From contig NZ_JAPCHV010000023.1 in the NCBI RefSeq assembly GCF_026107645.2, positions 1 through 49,447 on the forward strand: 49,447 nucleotides of DNA, read 5' to 3'. This document shows, piece by piece, positions 31,968 through 40,110 of this stretch. Positions within the stretch are counted from its first letter, which is position 1; the number at the start of each line of letters is the position of its first letter. The translations under genes were made by a program, and so were the position numbers. The notes beneath the pieces are model-generated. The model had not been told where the DNA came from, ran no database searches, and worked only from the letters and a program-made list of their open reading frames with translations. This stretch comes from Flavobacterium sp. MFBS3-15 (GTDB taxonomy: Bacteria > Bacteroidota > Bacteroidia > Flavobacteriales > Flavobacteriaceae).

Positions 31968-33128
31968 ATGATAAACAAGCGCTTACTTATAAAAAACCTG
32001 CTGGCTCACAACGATGAGAGCAGCTTTTATGATAAGAAGCGCCAACTGAACCTGCATACTAAGGAGGGCAAAGGGAAATTCGTAAAACATATCTGTGCGC
32101 TGTCCAATTCCAATCCGTCAAACAACTCCTATATTGTCGTGGGCGTGGAAGACCAGGACAATGCGATAACCGGTACCGACTTTTACGACGACAGCCGCAT
32201 ACAGAACCTCGTGAACGCCTATCTGGAAAACCCGCCGACCATTCAGTATGAAAACGTACCGTTTCCAAGCCTTTCAAAAGAGAAAGTGGTGGGGCTGGTA
32301 ACGATAAAGCCGAAGCAAAACGGGAATCCATCTTATTTTAAAAAGAATATTTATACCATTCCGGCAGGGGCTGTATTTGTGCGTAGGGGAAGTAATTCCA
32401 TCCCCGCCGAAATGGAGGATGTCCTTACTGAAAGCCTTTCAAACGCCGATATTGTAGCCCAGATAGAGAACGGCTCGCGCAACAGCATTGAACACACGCT
32501 GGAAGGCGTGATGGATTTTATAACCAACCGCCACAGGGATATGACCGCCAAATACAAGGTTTTCCAGGAACTGTTCATAGTCTGCTGGGCAGGGCATAAA
32601 AAAGTGGTAAAGGGTAAAACGTATTTTTCGCGGGTGGATATCGAGCTGATTAACGAACAGGTAAAGCTGTTCTACTCTGCGCTGGACGAAGTAAGCATTA
32701 ACTATACCGATGAAACTTTTTCGATAACCGAATATGTAGCCCTGGGTCTGAACGATAAAACAAGCTACTATCCGCTGGAGGAAGTAAGCATCAATTTCCG
32801 GGAGAACGGCTACTATACCATCGATACACAGCTGCTTTTTGACCCGCCGCAGTACAACCGGAAAATGATGTACCACATCTATAATTCGAACATTGCGTTA
32901 CTGGCCAAATTAGAGAAGGGTGTGCCACTATCCGATAGCGAACAAAGGGACATAAGGAACCTGCCCTCTACGCTCATGATATGCCACCTGAACGGGTTTA
33001 CCGAGGCCAAGCGTAAGCTGGGGGAGGCCAAGCCGCTGCTGAAAGCTTACCCCGACCAGGAAGTGTATGTGTCGTTTAAAGAAGCGATGCGGGTTTTACG
33101 GAAAATGAAGTACGATAGTGTCGGATAG
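31968..33128 (+). CDS. AlbA_2 (Schlafen-like) domain protein
   Basis: The 386-residue protein has an AlbA_2/Schlafen-like putative DNA-binding domain at about 15-150. Marks are the acidic-basic start ESSFYDKKRQLNLHTKEGKG, FVKHICALSNSNPSNNSYIV with VVGVED, and the C-terminal RRGSNSIPAEMEDV near 140. Residues 155-386 form a mixed domain I do not recognise (KTYFSRVDIELINEQVKLFY is typical). Such proteins are often annotated as ATP-binding or transcriptional regulators. It lies 3 bp after the lipoprotein gene and 32 bp before a phosphatase gene, forming a compact plus-strand cluster. Whether it acts on DNA or RNA is unknown. Confidence 0.85.
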   Translation: MINKRLLIKNLLAHNDESSFYDKKRQLNLHTKEGKGKFVKHICALSNSNPSNNSYIVVGVEDQDNAITGTDFYDDSRIQNLVNAYLENPPTIQYENVPFPSLSKEKVVGLVTIKPKQNGNPSYFKKNIYTIPAGAVFVRRGSNSIPAEMEDVLTESLSNADIVAQIENGSRNSIEHTLEGVMDFITNRHRDMTAKYKVFQELFIVCWAGHKKVVKGKTYFSRVDIELINEQVKLFYSALDEVSINYTDETFSITEYVALGLNDKTSYYPLEEVSINFRENGYYTIDTQLLFDPPQYNRKMMYHIYNSNIALLAKLEKGVPLSDSEQRDIRNLPSTLMICHLNGFTEAKRKLGEAKPLLKAYPDQEVYVSFKEAMRVLRKMKYDSVG

Positions 33129-33160
33129 AATTTGTATATTGGATTATATTTAAACCCATA

Positions 33161-33889
33161 ATGAGCAGAAACTTAGTTATTGGCGACATACACGGGAGTT
33201 ACAAAGCCATTAGGCAGATCATAGAACGCGCAAAAGTGACGGCATCTGACCGGCTGATATTCCTGGGCGATTATGTGGACGGCTGGGGGCAATCGCCCGA
33301 AGTGATTGACTACCTGATTCAACTTAAATCGAAGTATGAATGCGTTTTTATACGCGGCAACCACGACGACCTGCTGATGCGTTGGCTGAAAACCAACGAA
33401 TATACAGATGAATGGTTCAATCATGGCGGCTGTATCACCATGGAACGTTATAACACGCTTAGCGAGGAAAAGAGGCAGCTGCATATCTTATTCCTGGAAA
33501 GCCTTACCGACTACTTCGTAGACGACAGCAACCGCCTGTTCGTCCATGCCGGGTTTACCAACCTGAACGGGGTAAAGAACGAATATTTTTCACGGATGTT
33601 CTATTGGGACCGTACGCTGTGGGAAACCGCGCTTTGCCTCGATCCGTCCATCGGCCACGACGATCCGCGCTACCCGAAACGCTTTACGCATTACAAAGAG
33701 ATATTTATAGGCCATACGCCCGTAACACGTATTGGAAAAACCGTACCGGTGCAGATGGCCAACATCTGGAATGTAGACACCGGTGCGGCATTCAAAGGAC
33801 CCCTCACCATAATGGATACCGACACCAAAGAATACTGGCAGAGCGAGCCGGTTTTTGAACTGTACCCCGACGAAAAGGGCAGGAATTAG
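33161..33889 (+). CDS. PPP-family metallophosphatase
   Basis: The 242-residue protein has the metallophosphatase motifs in order: GDIHGSYKA at 7-15, FLGDYVDGWG near 36, IRGNHDDLL near 63, VHAGF near 127 and IGHTPV near 184. The layout resembles bacterial PPP-type serine/threonine phosphatases and diadenosine tetraphosphatases (ApaH/PrpA group). It would use two metal ions to cleave phosphoesters in the cytoplasm. Target unknown. It is the last gene of the plus-strand cluster and is followed by a hairpin terminator. Confidence 0.92.
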   Translation: MSRNLVIGDIHGSYKAIRQIIERAKVTASDRLIFLGDYVDGWGQSPEVIDYLIQLKSKYECVFIRGNHDDLLMRWLKTNEYTDEWFNHGGCITMERYNTLSEEKRQLHILFLESLTDYFVDDSNRLFVHAGFTNLNGVKNEYFSRMFYWDRTLWETALCLDPSIGHDDPRYPKRFTHYKEIFIGHTPVTRIGKTVPVQMANIWNVDTGAAFKGPLTIMDTDTKEYWQSEPVFELYPDEKGRN

Positions 33890-33923
33890 GACTTTTGCAG
33901 ACAGGCAGGCAATGATGAACAGT

Positions 33924-33950
33924 TGTTATCTTTTGGTTAAAAAGATAACA
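33924..33950 (+). terminator. Hairpin terminator after phosphatase gene
   Basis: TGTTATCTTTT (33924-33934) pairs with AAAAGATAACA (33940-33950) around a short loop, between the phosphatase and egtB genes. It lacks a T-run after the stem on the plus strand, so efficiency is uncertain. Confidence 0.5.
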
Positions 33951-34000
33951 CAAAGGGGCGGCATGAAACTTAATTGCTAATTTTAATTAAAACCCTTTTC

Positions 34001-35155
34001 ATGAGTCCTTTCGAACAATACCCTATCATCAGGGCACATACCGAATACCTTTGCAGTTTTTTGCAGGCCGAAGACTATGTACCCCAGCCGGTTCCCTTTG
34101 TGAGTCCGCCGAAATGGCACCTGGCCCACAGCACCTGGTTTTTTGAGGAGTTCCTGCTAAAAAAACATCTTGAAGGTTATATCGAATTTGATGCTGACTT
34201 CGGCTATCTGTTCAATAGTTATTACAATACGGTAGGAAAGCGGATACTGCGCGCCCAAAGGGGAAACATCACGCGCCCTTCAACCGAAAAGATATACGAC
34301 TACCGCAGGCATGTAGACCGGCACATGGAAATCCTGGCCCGCACGAAAAACACCGATCCGGAGCTGCAAGGCACTGTTTTGCTCGGCCTTAACCATGAGC
34401 AGCAGCACCAGGAATTGCTGCTAACCGATATTAAGTACATACTGGGTCACAACCCTTTGTTTCCTGCGTACAATGAAACGCTCAACTGGGAAGCGGCGCA
34501 GGAAGAAAATGCCGGATTTATTACGGTTCCCGAAGGGATATACACTATCGGGGACGACGGCAACGGATTCAGCTTTGACAATGAGCATGGCGTACACAAA
34601 GTTTTGCTTGATGCCTTTGAAATTTCGGGCAATCTTGTTACCAATGCCGAATATATGGAATTTATAGAGGCCGGGGGTTACTCCAACTTTCGCTACTGGC
34701 TGGATGAAGGCTGGAGCTGGGTACTGGGGAATGATATCCACGCGCCGATGTACTGGCACAACATTGACGGTAAGTGGTACCAATACACCCTTGGCGGGCT
34801 GCAGCAGGTACATTCGGCGGCAATGCTTACCCATATCAGCTTTTATGAGGCCGCCGCTTATGCTGAATGGAAAGGCATGCGCCTGCCTACCGAATTTGAA
34901 TGGGAAGCCGCATCCCGGCAGCTCAACTGGGGCAACCGCTGGGAATGGACCCATAGCGCCTACCTTCCGTATCCCCGTTTCCGTAAGCCCGAAGGAGCCA
35001 TAGGGGAATATAACGGCAAGTTTATGATTAACCAAATGGTGCTTCGCGGAGCCTCCTGCGCCACGCCGGCCGGGCACAGCCGGAACACCTACCGAAATTT
35101 TTTCCATCCTGATGAACGCTGGCAGTTTACCGGCATCCGTCTCGTAAAACTCTAG
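34001..35155 (+). CDS. egtB: Ergothioneine biosynthesis sulfoxide synthase EgtB
   Basis: The 384-residue protein joins an N-terminal DinB domain to a C-terminal FGE-sulfatase (formylglycine-enzyme-like) domain. The iron ligands of EgtB are visible: His in WHLAH (40 and 43) and the pair in NHEQQHQEL (131, 135). The C-terminal half has YTIGDDGNGFSFDNEHGVHK (near 183), RLPTEFEWEAA and LRGASCATPAGHSRNTYRNF. EgtB joins a Cys-containing thiol donor to hercynine using O2 and Fe(II). It lies 5 bp before egtD. The ATG at 34001 fits the family N-terminus. No egtC or egtE is nearby, so the thiol donor and the final lyase are not defined here. Confidence 0.94.
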   Translation: MSPFEQYPIIRAHTEYLCSFLQAEDYVPQPVPFVSPPKWHLAHSTWFFEEFLLKKHLEGYIEFDADFGYLFNSYYNTVGKRILRAQRGNITRPSTEKIYDYRRHVDRHMEILARTKNTDPELQGTVLLGLNHEQQHQELLLTDIKYILGHNPLFPAYNETLNWEAAQEENAGFITVPEGIYTIGDDGNGFSFDNEHGVHKVLLDAFEISGNLVTNAEYMEFIEAGGYSNFRYWLDEGWSWVLGNDIHAPMYWHNIDGKWYQYTLGGLQQVHSAAMLTHISFYEAAAYAEWKGMRLPTEFEWEAASRQLNWGNRWEWTHSAYLPYPRFRKPEGAIGEYNGKFMINQMVLRGASCATPAGHSRNTYRNFFHPDERWQFTGIRLVKL

Positions 35156-35160
35156 CATTT

Positions 35161-36111
35161 ATGAAAACTACCACCTTAGCAAACCCTTTCGCAGAAGATG
35201 TAATCAAAGGACTGACAGCGAAACCGAAATACCTGCCTTCCAAATATTTTTATGATGACCGGGGCAGCCGCATTTTTATGGAAATCATGGCCATGCCCGA
35301 ATATTATCCCACGGCATGCGAGTTCGAGATATTGTCGCAGCAGTCGGCCGCCATTGTACAGGAACTGCCGTTTAAAAGCCCATTTAACGTGATTGAGTTC
35401 GGCTCCGGCGACGGAATGAAAACAAAACACCTGCTAAAGGCTTTGATGGAAGCGGAGGTTCCTTTTACCTATATCCCTATTGACATATCCCGGGAAGCTA
35501 TTGACACGCTTGAAGCCAATATAAAGGAGGCTTTGCCAGCAATAGACCTACAGCCGCAAACGGGTGACTATTTTGAAGTGCTCAACAGCCTGGACAGTGA
35601 CAAACCCGCGCTGTTCCTTTTTTTGGGAGGCAATATCGGCAATTATAAAGATCATGAGGCGTTGGAGCTGCTGAAAAAATTTCATAAAAGCATGAAAACC
35701 GGCGACGGGCTGCTGATGGGAATGGACCTCCAGAAAAATCCGCGGGTCATACAAAAAGCATATGACGACCCGTATGGTGTGACACGGGCATTCAACATGA
35801 ACCTGCTGACCAGGATAAACCGCGAACTGGATGCAGACATCAACACCGACCAGTTTGAATTTTACTGCGATTACAATCCGCAGAGCGGGGAGGTAAACAG
35901 CTACCTGGTGAGCCTCAGGAAGCAGCATTTTCACAGTACGGTGCTCGACACTACGTTTTATTTTGAAAAAGACGAGCTGGTATGGACGGAACTCTCCCGT
36001 AAGTATACTTTAGAAGGCATAAACGCACTGGCACAATCAGCACGTTTTTCGGTTGCCCGCAATTTTATGGACTGCCGGCACTATTTTACCGACAGCTTAT
36101 GGGTTAAGTAA
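35161..36111 (+). CDS. egtD: L-histidine N-alpha-methyltransferase EgtD
   Basis: The 316-residue SAM-dependent methyltransferase has the family N-terminal mark PKYLPSKYFYDDRGSRIF near residue 21, motif I VIEFGSGDGMKTKHLL near 78, the acidic cofactor loop PIDISREAID near 106, and FLFLGGNIGNY near 146. It trimethylates histidine to hercynine, the first step of ergothioneine synthesis. It is coupled with egtB (5 bp). Ergothioneine protects against oxidants. With the bat operon and azoR in the same window, oxidative defence is a recurring theme, though that is only a neighbourhood remark. Confidence 0.95.
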   Translation: MKTTTLANPFAEDVIKGLTAKPKYLPSKYFYDDRGSRIFMEIMAMPEYYPTACEFEILSQQSAAIVQELPFKSPFNVIEFGSGDGMKTKHLLKALMEAEVPFTYIPIDISREAIDTLEANIKEALPAIDLQPQTGDYFEVLNSLDSDKPALFLFLGGNIGNYKDHEALELLKKFHKSMKTGDGLLMGMDLQKNPRVIQKAYDDPYGVTRAFNMNLLTRINRELDADINTDQFEFYCDYNPQSGEVNSYLVSLRKQHFHSTVLDTTFYFEKDELVWTELSRKYTLEGINALAQSARFSVARNFMDCRHYFTDSLWVK

Positions 36112-36135
36112 AGGCTGCCCGGTGGGGCAGCCCTT
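36111..36135. terminator. Bidirectional terminator between egtD and TPR gene
   Basis: GGCTGCCC (36113-36120) pairs with GGGCAGCC (36125-36132), flanked by AA and CTT, between the convergent stops of egtD (36111) and the TPR gene (36137). Confidence 0.75.
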
Positions 36136-36136
36136 A

Positions 36137-36676
36137 TCACAAAGCCTTTTTTTCCTTCTTTTCTTTGGCTTCCTTTTTCCTGGATTTTTTATCCAGCCGC
36201 TGCTTGTCCTTAACCCTTTTTATGTGGTCGTCCATAGCGTTCATGTAGCAGGTATTCATGGCAGCTTTTTTGGCATCGGTATAATAGTCTATTGCCGTGC
36301 TGTACATTTCGTATTTCTCATACAAAAGGCCCGACAGGCAGGCCAGCTTTGCCTTATCTGCGCCCGGCACTTTTTTGCCCAAGCCGATAATCTTCAGCGC
36401 CTCATCTATCCTGTCCAGGCTGATGAGCATTTCCGCATACTGGTAGTATGCCGGCAGGTAATCGTTGTCCAGGTATAGCGCCATCCTGTAATAGAACTCC
36501 GCCTGCTTATAGTCCTCCAGCTGTTCCTCGTATATTTTGCCCATAAGGAACTGCGCGCCCGTATGCTCGCTGTCGGCGGCTATGACATAGTGCAGTTTTT
36601 CGATGCATTCCTCCACATTGTAAGGGTAATTGTCCCTTGCCTGGATGTACATCACTTCATAGGTTGAAATTCCCAT
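36137..36676 (-). CDS. TPR-repeat protein
   Basis: The 179-residue protein lacks a signal peptide and is built of TPR-like helical repeats at about 20-140 (EHTGAQFLMGKIYEEQLEDY, QAEFYYRMALYLDNDYLPAY, ALKIIGLGKKV). A highly basic, Lys-rich C-terminal tail follows (about 152-179). The tail suggests binding to nucleic acid or membranes, which is a guess. It is a single gene convergent with egtD, and the RtcB hairpins lie just upstream. No partner is evident. Confidence 0.88.
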   Translation of the reverse strand: MGISTYEVMYIQARDNYPYNVEECIEKLHYVIAADSEHTGAQFLMGKIYEEQLEDYKQAEFYYRMALYLDNDYLPAYYQYAEMLISLDRIDEALKIIGLGKKVPGADKAKLACLSGLLYEKYEMYSTAIDYYTDAKKAAMNTCYMNAMDDHIKRVKDKQRLDKKSRKKEAKEKKEKKAL

Positions 36677-36694
36677 TGTTATTTTTTTTTTGTT

Positions 36695-36773
36695 ACCTGC
36701 AAGGTCCGCGGAACCTTGCAGGTTTGTTTATAATTTGTTAAAACACCTACAAGATTTTAAAACCTTGCAGGTG
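36695..36773. repeat. Tandem ACCTGCAAGG hairpins, likely rtcB terminator
   Basis: Hairpin one: ACCTGCAAGGT (36695-36705) with ACCTTGCAGGT (36713-36723). Hairpin two: CACCTACAAG (36744-36753) with CTTGCAGGTG (36764-36773), one mismatch. They share the sequence CTTGCAGGT and follow the rtcB stop directly. They probably act as terminator and belong to a palindrome family common in Bacteroidetes. Confidence 0.7.
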
Positions 36774-36778
36774 CTACA

Positions 36779-38176
36779 CTACCCCCTGTCCATCCTTACG
36801 ATCTTCGGGAGGAAAGTGCCCACTACATCCACCAGTTCGGTTTGGTGTGCCATAACCTTTTTGATGTCCTTGTAAGCCATGGGCGCTTCGTCGAGGCCTG
36901 CGCCCAGTAGCGTTACACCATTATCCTTCAGCACCTTTTTGAGTTCGCTGTGGGTAATGGAGCGCTTGGCTTCGGTACGCGACATCTGCCTGCCCGCTCC
37001 GTGCGAAGCAGAATTTAATGACAGCGGATTGCCCTTGCCCCGCACAATGTAGCCCGGCGCCGTCATCGATCCGGGGATGATGCCCAGCACATTTTTTTGT
37101 GCCGGGGTTGCCCCTTTGCGGTGCACGATCAGTTCCTGCCCGTCAACGATCTCCTTCCACGCAAAGTTGTGGTGGTTTTCGACCATCGCCAGCGGACGTT
37201 CGCCCAAAGCTTTTGCTATGCGCCTATGGATGTCGTGGTGGCATGCCGAGGCATAGTCACCCGCAAGGTTCATGGCAATCCAATATTCCTGCCCGTCGTG
37301 GGTGTCAAGGTCCAGCCAGCCAAGATGCCGCGCTTCTTTGGGCAGCGGTGTCTGCTTCATGGCAAGGTCGGTGTAATGCTTCGCCACATTGGCCCCGAGG
37401 CCGCGCGACCCGCTGTGCGACAACACACCCACATACCTGACCGGCGGCACCCTGAACTCATTCTCCTCACCCAGTACCTCCACAATGCCAAACTCCACAA
37501 AGTGGTTGCCACCGCCCGAACTTCCCAATTGTTGGAACGCTTTGGTCTTTAGCTTTTTCAGCAGTGGGATTTCCCTGAACGCGTCACGCTCAAAGATTTC
37601 GTGGTCGTTGGGACTGCGGTGCACTTCGTCAGGCCCAAACTTTGTGTGTGTTTCGAGTAGGCCCACATACTTGTCCTTATGCCCTTCGATAAACAAAGGG
37701 TTAATATCAAAGATGCTCAGGCACATACGGCACCCGATGTCTACGCCTACGCCATAGGGTATCACGGCATTCTCTGTTGCCAGCACGCCCCCTATTGGCA
37801 GCCCATATCCCGAGTGCCCATCCGGCATCAGGGCGCCTGCCCTGGACACGGGGAGCTTCAGGGCGGTAAAGAGCTGCTCTTTGGCGCCTGCCTCAATCTC
37901 ATTCTCACCGAAGATGGTGAACGGCGCACGTGTAGTGTTCAGCTTGCGTGCCTCGGTCTTTTTGGCTTCGAGCAATGCTTCGGAAATTTTCCCGAATGTG
38001 CCGTCGCCTTTGAATTTTCCAGGATCCGCCAGCACTTCCTTTAGCATCATGAGCGCTTTGGGTTTCGATTCTTTTTTGAAATGCTTCTGCATGATATCCA
38101 TCGCAATGCTGATGGATTTGTTTTGCGGATATCCTATGTCGATGAGGTCTTTGCCTCTTAGTTTTAATTTTGCCAT
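36779..38176 (-). CDS. rtcB: RNA-splicing ligase RtcB
   Basis: The 465-residue protein shows the conserved RtcB motifs: MPDGHSGYGLPIGGVLAT near 115 (in parts), GVGVDIGCRM near 142 with the metal-binding Asp and Cys, SSGGGNHFVEFG near 218, SHSGSRGLG near 253, and the nucleotide-accepting His in SLNSASHGAGRQMSR near 395. RtcB joins RNA ends with 2',3'-cyclic phosphate or 3'-phosphate to 5'-OH ends using GTP and Mn2+. It is the second gene of an operon with a PcfJ-like gene (34-bp gap). No archease, RtcA, RtcR or PrfH gene is nearby. Fusion or damage is not seen. Confidence 0.96.
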   Translation of the reverse strand: MAKLKLRGKDLIDIGYPQNKSISIAMDIMQKHFKKESKPKALMMLKEVLADPGKFKGDGTFGKISEALLEAKKTEARKLNTTRAPFTIFGENEIEAGAKEQLFTALKLPVSRAGALMPDGHSGYGLPIGGVLATENAVIPYGVGVDIGCRMCLSIFDINPLFIEGHKDKYVGLLETHTKFGPDEVHRSPNDHEIFERDAFREIPLLKKLKTKAFQQLGSSGGGNHFVEFGIVEVLGEENEFRVPPVRYVGVLSHSGSRGLGANVAKHYTDLAMKQTPLPKEARHLGWLDLDTHDGQEYWIAMNLAGDYASACHHDIHRRIAKALGERPLAMVENHHNFAWKEIVDGQELIVHRKGATPAQKNVLGIIPGSMTAPGYIVRGKGNPLSLNSASHGAGRQMSRTEAKRSITHSELKKVLKDNGVTLLGAGLDEAPMAYKDIKKVMAHQTELVDVVGTFLPKIVRMDRG

Positions 38177-38200
38177 AATTTTTTAAATTTTAATTAGTCT

Positions 38201-38230
38201 AATGCAGCAGCTATGAAGAACTGCTGCATT
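38201..38230 (-). other. Hairpin across the PcfJ-like stop codon
   Basis: AATGCAGCAG (38201-38210) and CTGCTGCATT (38221-38230) form a perfect 10-bp stem. The TAG stop (38211-38213) of the PcfJ-like gene lies in the 10-nt loop, upstream of rtcB. It may tune expression or processing between the genes. No T-run follows on the minus strand. Confidence 0.55.
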
Positions 38231-39611
38231 TTGCCATCAATATGATCATCTTTATTATAAAAAAGATGATATATTTCCAGCTGTCGTCATCACGCATACC
38301 TGAGCTGTAAGGCCTTTCATAATATACCGGCTCACGATACTGCGGCTCCGGCACGGGATGCCCGCCCCGGTAGGGCACAGCCGCAGGCGCGGGCGCAACA
38401 TATTCCTCTTCGTAAAAAGTGTCATCCGTCAATTTCTCAACATTGGCCCATTCTGCCACTATTGCCCGAGCTTCCTCAGAAGGCATCTCGTTGAACTTCG
38501 CCTTCGCCTGAACGATCGCCATGGTTTCGATAGCGACTTCTATCGTTGCCAGGATGTCGCAGCCTTCTTCGCCTGGAATGTACTTCCGCAATGAGAAGAT
38601 GGCAACGGCACCTATGGTACAATCGTAGGCATAATCGGCCACGCAGTGCGACTGTTCGGCACCTTCATCGTACAGCGCCTGTGAGGTACCCAGCTGTATT
38701 ATCCTGAAGATACCGCTTTCTTTTTCAACCTCGTAGTCCTTAACACCGCACAGCTCCCAGTCGCTAAATTGCTCCGCTGCCCGTTTTTTGGCCAGTTCGG
38801 CATGGTATTCGGCTGCCCTTTTGGCTACCGAGGCCCATGTCCTGCCCCTAAGGCTGTAAGCGTTATCGGCCACATACATGGCATTCAGGTATTCCAGCAC
38901 CAGTTGCAACTGGTCGAACGCGATGGGTGTTTCTACTTTAGCCACAAACTGTATCACGGCCAGTGCAAACACCGGGTTATGGAATCGCTCCAGCTCATGC
39001 GCCCAGGCAATGGCCTCGGCCCGTGCAGGTGTCGCGCCGCAACCCATTGCCTGTGCCCTGCGGATGGCCTGCACTATGGTAAACTGTTTGGGCGTATTTC
39101 GGAACGCGTGTGCCATTTTTGCCGTAAAGCCAGCCGGGAGTATGCCCAACGACTGAACGCTGTCGCCACGGCCCAGTTTCACATAGCAGTACATATGTAT
39201 CCGGTTGTTGCCTGCAAAGGCATATTCCATGAATTCCGGCACATCGTACTTTGCAAAGCAGTGCCGTATCAGCGATCCCAGCTGGCCTTCGGCGGTCAGG
39301 CTGTCTTTTTTCCATTCGGCTATGGGCCGCACCGTTTTGTTGCCAAATGCGGCGATATTAGCCACTATTTCTATAAAAGCAGGGTTACGCAGCACAGCGT
39401 AGCATTTTTTGTAATGCAGGTGCAACAACAGTGTCCGGAAGGCGTCGCGCTTCCACTCCGTTTGTCCCATATAAGCAAACTGTACCCGGATGGCGCTTTC
39501 CAGCGTACCCCGGTAACCCTGCAGTGCAGGCGGTTCTGCGTACAACCTTTCTACCATGCCCCGGAAACCGGATACGGCGGCTGCTTTTATTGCTGTGCTT
39601 TGTGTTTCCAT
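38211..39611 (-). CDS. PcfJ-like protein with hydrophobic C-terminus
   Basis: The 466-residue protein matches the PcfJ domain pattern (PF14284-like) at about 305-390: GAEQSHCVADYAYDC (319-331), AIFSLRKY near 337, ATIEVAIETMAIVQAKAKFN near 355, and IVAEWAN at the end. The N-terminal 300 residues are helical and unassigned. The C-terminus has a short hydrophobic helix (YIIFFIIKMIILMAK) and a CSSSS end, so it could be tail-anchored. PcfJ proteins occur in plasmids and chromosomes with unknown activity. It is the first gene of an operon with rtcB (34 bp). Co-occurrence with an RNA ligase suggests an RNA-related role, which is inference. Confidence 0.8.
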   Translation of the reverse strand: METQSTAIKAAAVSGFRGMVERLYAEPPALQGYRGTLESAIRVQFAYMGQTEWKRDAFRTLLLHLHYKKCYAVLRNPAFIEIVANIAAFGNKTVRPIAEWKKDSLTAEGQLGSLIRHCFAKYDVPEFMEYAFAGNNRIHMYCYVKLGRGDSVQSLGILPAGFTAKMAHAFRNTPKQFTIVQAIRRAQAMGCGATPARAEAIAWAHELERFHNPVFALAVIQFVAKVETPIAFDQLQLVLEYLNAMYVADNAYSLRGRTWASVAKRAAEYHAELAKKRAAEQFSDWELCGVKDYEVEKESGIFRIIQLGTSQALYDEGAEQSHCVADYAYDCTIGAVAIFSLRKYIPGEEGCDILATIEVAIETMAIVQAKAKFNEMPSEEARAIVAEWANVEKLTDDTFYEEEYVAPAPAAVPYRGGHPVPEPQYREPVYYERPYSSGMRDDDSWKYIIFFIIKMIILMAKCSSSS

Positions 39612-39906
39612 TGCCTTTGTTTTGCGGCAACACGGTTGCCTGGTTACGTTTTGGTCATTTATTGTTTATTATTTTCTGTTTATTATTTAACCGCCCCTCC
39701 CACCGCGGCGGGCACCTCCCGCTTTGACGGGACAGGCTCTCCGGGGAAGGGGAAGAGCTACACTGGACCTCACCCCCAGCCCCTCTCCAAAGGAGAGGGG
39801 GACAGCTACACTTGTATCGGTTAGTCCACCCAACCCTCTCCATTGGAGAGGGAGCCGGGACGTGCCAACAGTACGTCTACTTTGCCATAGAGATGTTGAA
39901 ATAAAA
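39612..39906. repeat. Repeat-rich gap upstream of the PcfJ-like gene
   Basis: No gene is seen. Two copies of the CTCTCC..GGAGAGG palindrome with flanking CCTCACCCC or CACGTCCCGG sequence lie at about 39771-39802 and 39830-39868. The second is close to 45899-45929. CAGCTACACT and GAGCTACACT (near 39755 and 39804) are direct repeats. GGCAAC-ACG-GTTGCC at 39626-39640 is a candidate operator for the PcfJ-like gene. Confidence 0.6.
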
Positions 39907-39933
39907 AAGCCCGGCCATAACGGGACCGGGCTT
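39907..39933 (-). terminator. GC-rich rho-independent terminator (module 2)
   Basis: AAGCCCGG (39907-39914) pairs with CCGGGCTT (39926-39933). On the minus strand it is followed by TTTTTTA. It begins 24 nt after the stop of the 29-codon frame ending at 39958. Confidence 0.8.
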
Positions 39934-39957
39934 GCCAAAAAGGCAGTATTCCTCCTT

Positions 39958-40047
39958 TCACAAGGGAATGTGCGGTCCTGCGTGGTGAGCCTGCCATAGG
40001 GCAGCCACCATCGAATTGTCCTGTATGTGTAAACTATACTTGTTCAT
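39958..40047 (-). CDS. Possible 29-codon small ORF (module 2)
   Basis: The frame reads MNKYSLHIQDNSMVAA then LWQAHHAGPHIPL and a TGA stop. It has three His in its second half and no Cys. It is as long as the ORF at 40111-40200 and is followed by a hairpin at the same 24-nt distance. There is no independent promoter or good upstream A-rich leader; the T-run of the module 1 terminator overlaps the region before its ATG. Coding status is uncertain. Confidence 0.3.
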   Translation of the reverse strand: MNKYSLHIQDNSMVAALWQAHHAGPHIPL

Positions 40048-40053
40048 GTGCAT

Positions 40054-40086
40054 AAAAAAACCCGGAGCCTTTTCAGGTCCCGGGTT
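40054..40086 (-). terminator. GC-rich rho-independent terminator (module 1)
   Basis: AACCCGG (40059-40065) pairs with CCGGGTT (40080-40086), with inner AGGC/GACCT pairing. On the minus strand a run of T follows. It begins 24 nt after the stop of the 29-codon frame at 40111-40200. Confidence 0.85.
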
Positions 40087-40110
40087 GCTATATTTTGTAT
40101 TCAGATACGT

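Noticed and set aside
38769..39824. Long plus-strand frame opposite the PcfJ-like gene and across the repeat region
   Set aside because: It runs from inside the coding region into intergenic repeats and is rich in Cys and His without a pattern. The PcfJ motif supports the minus strand.
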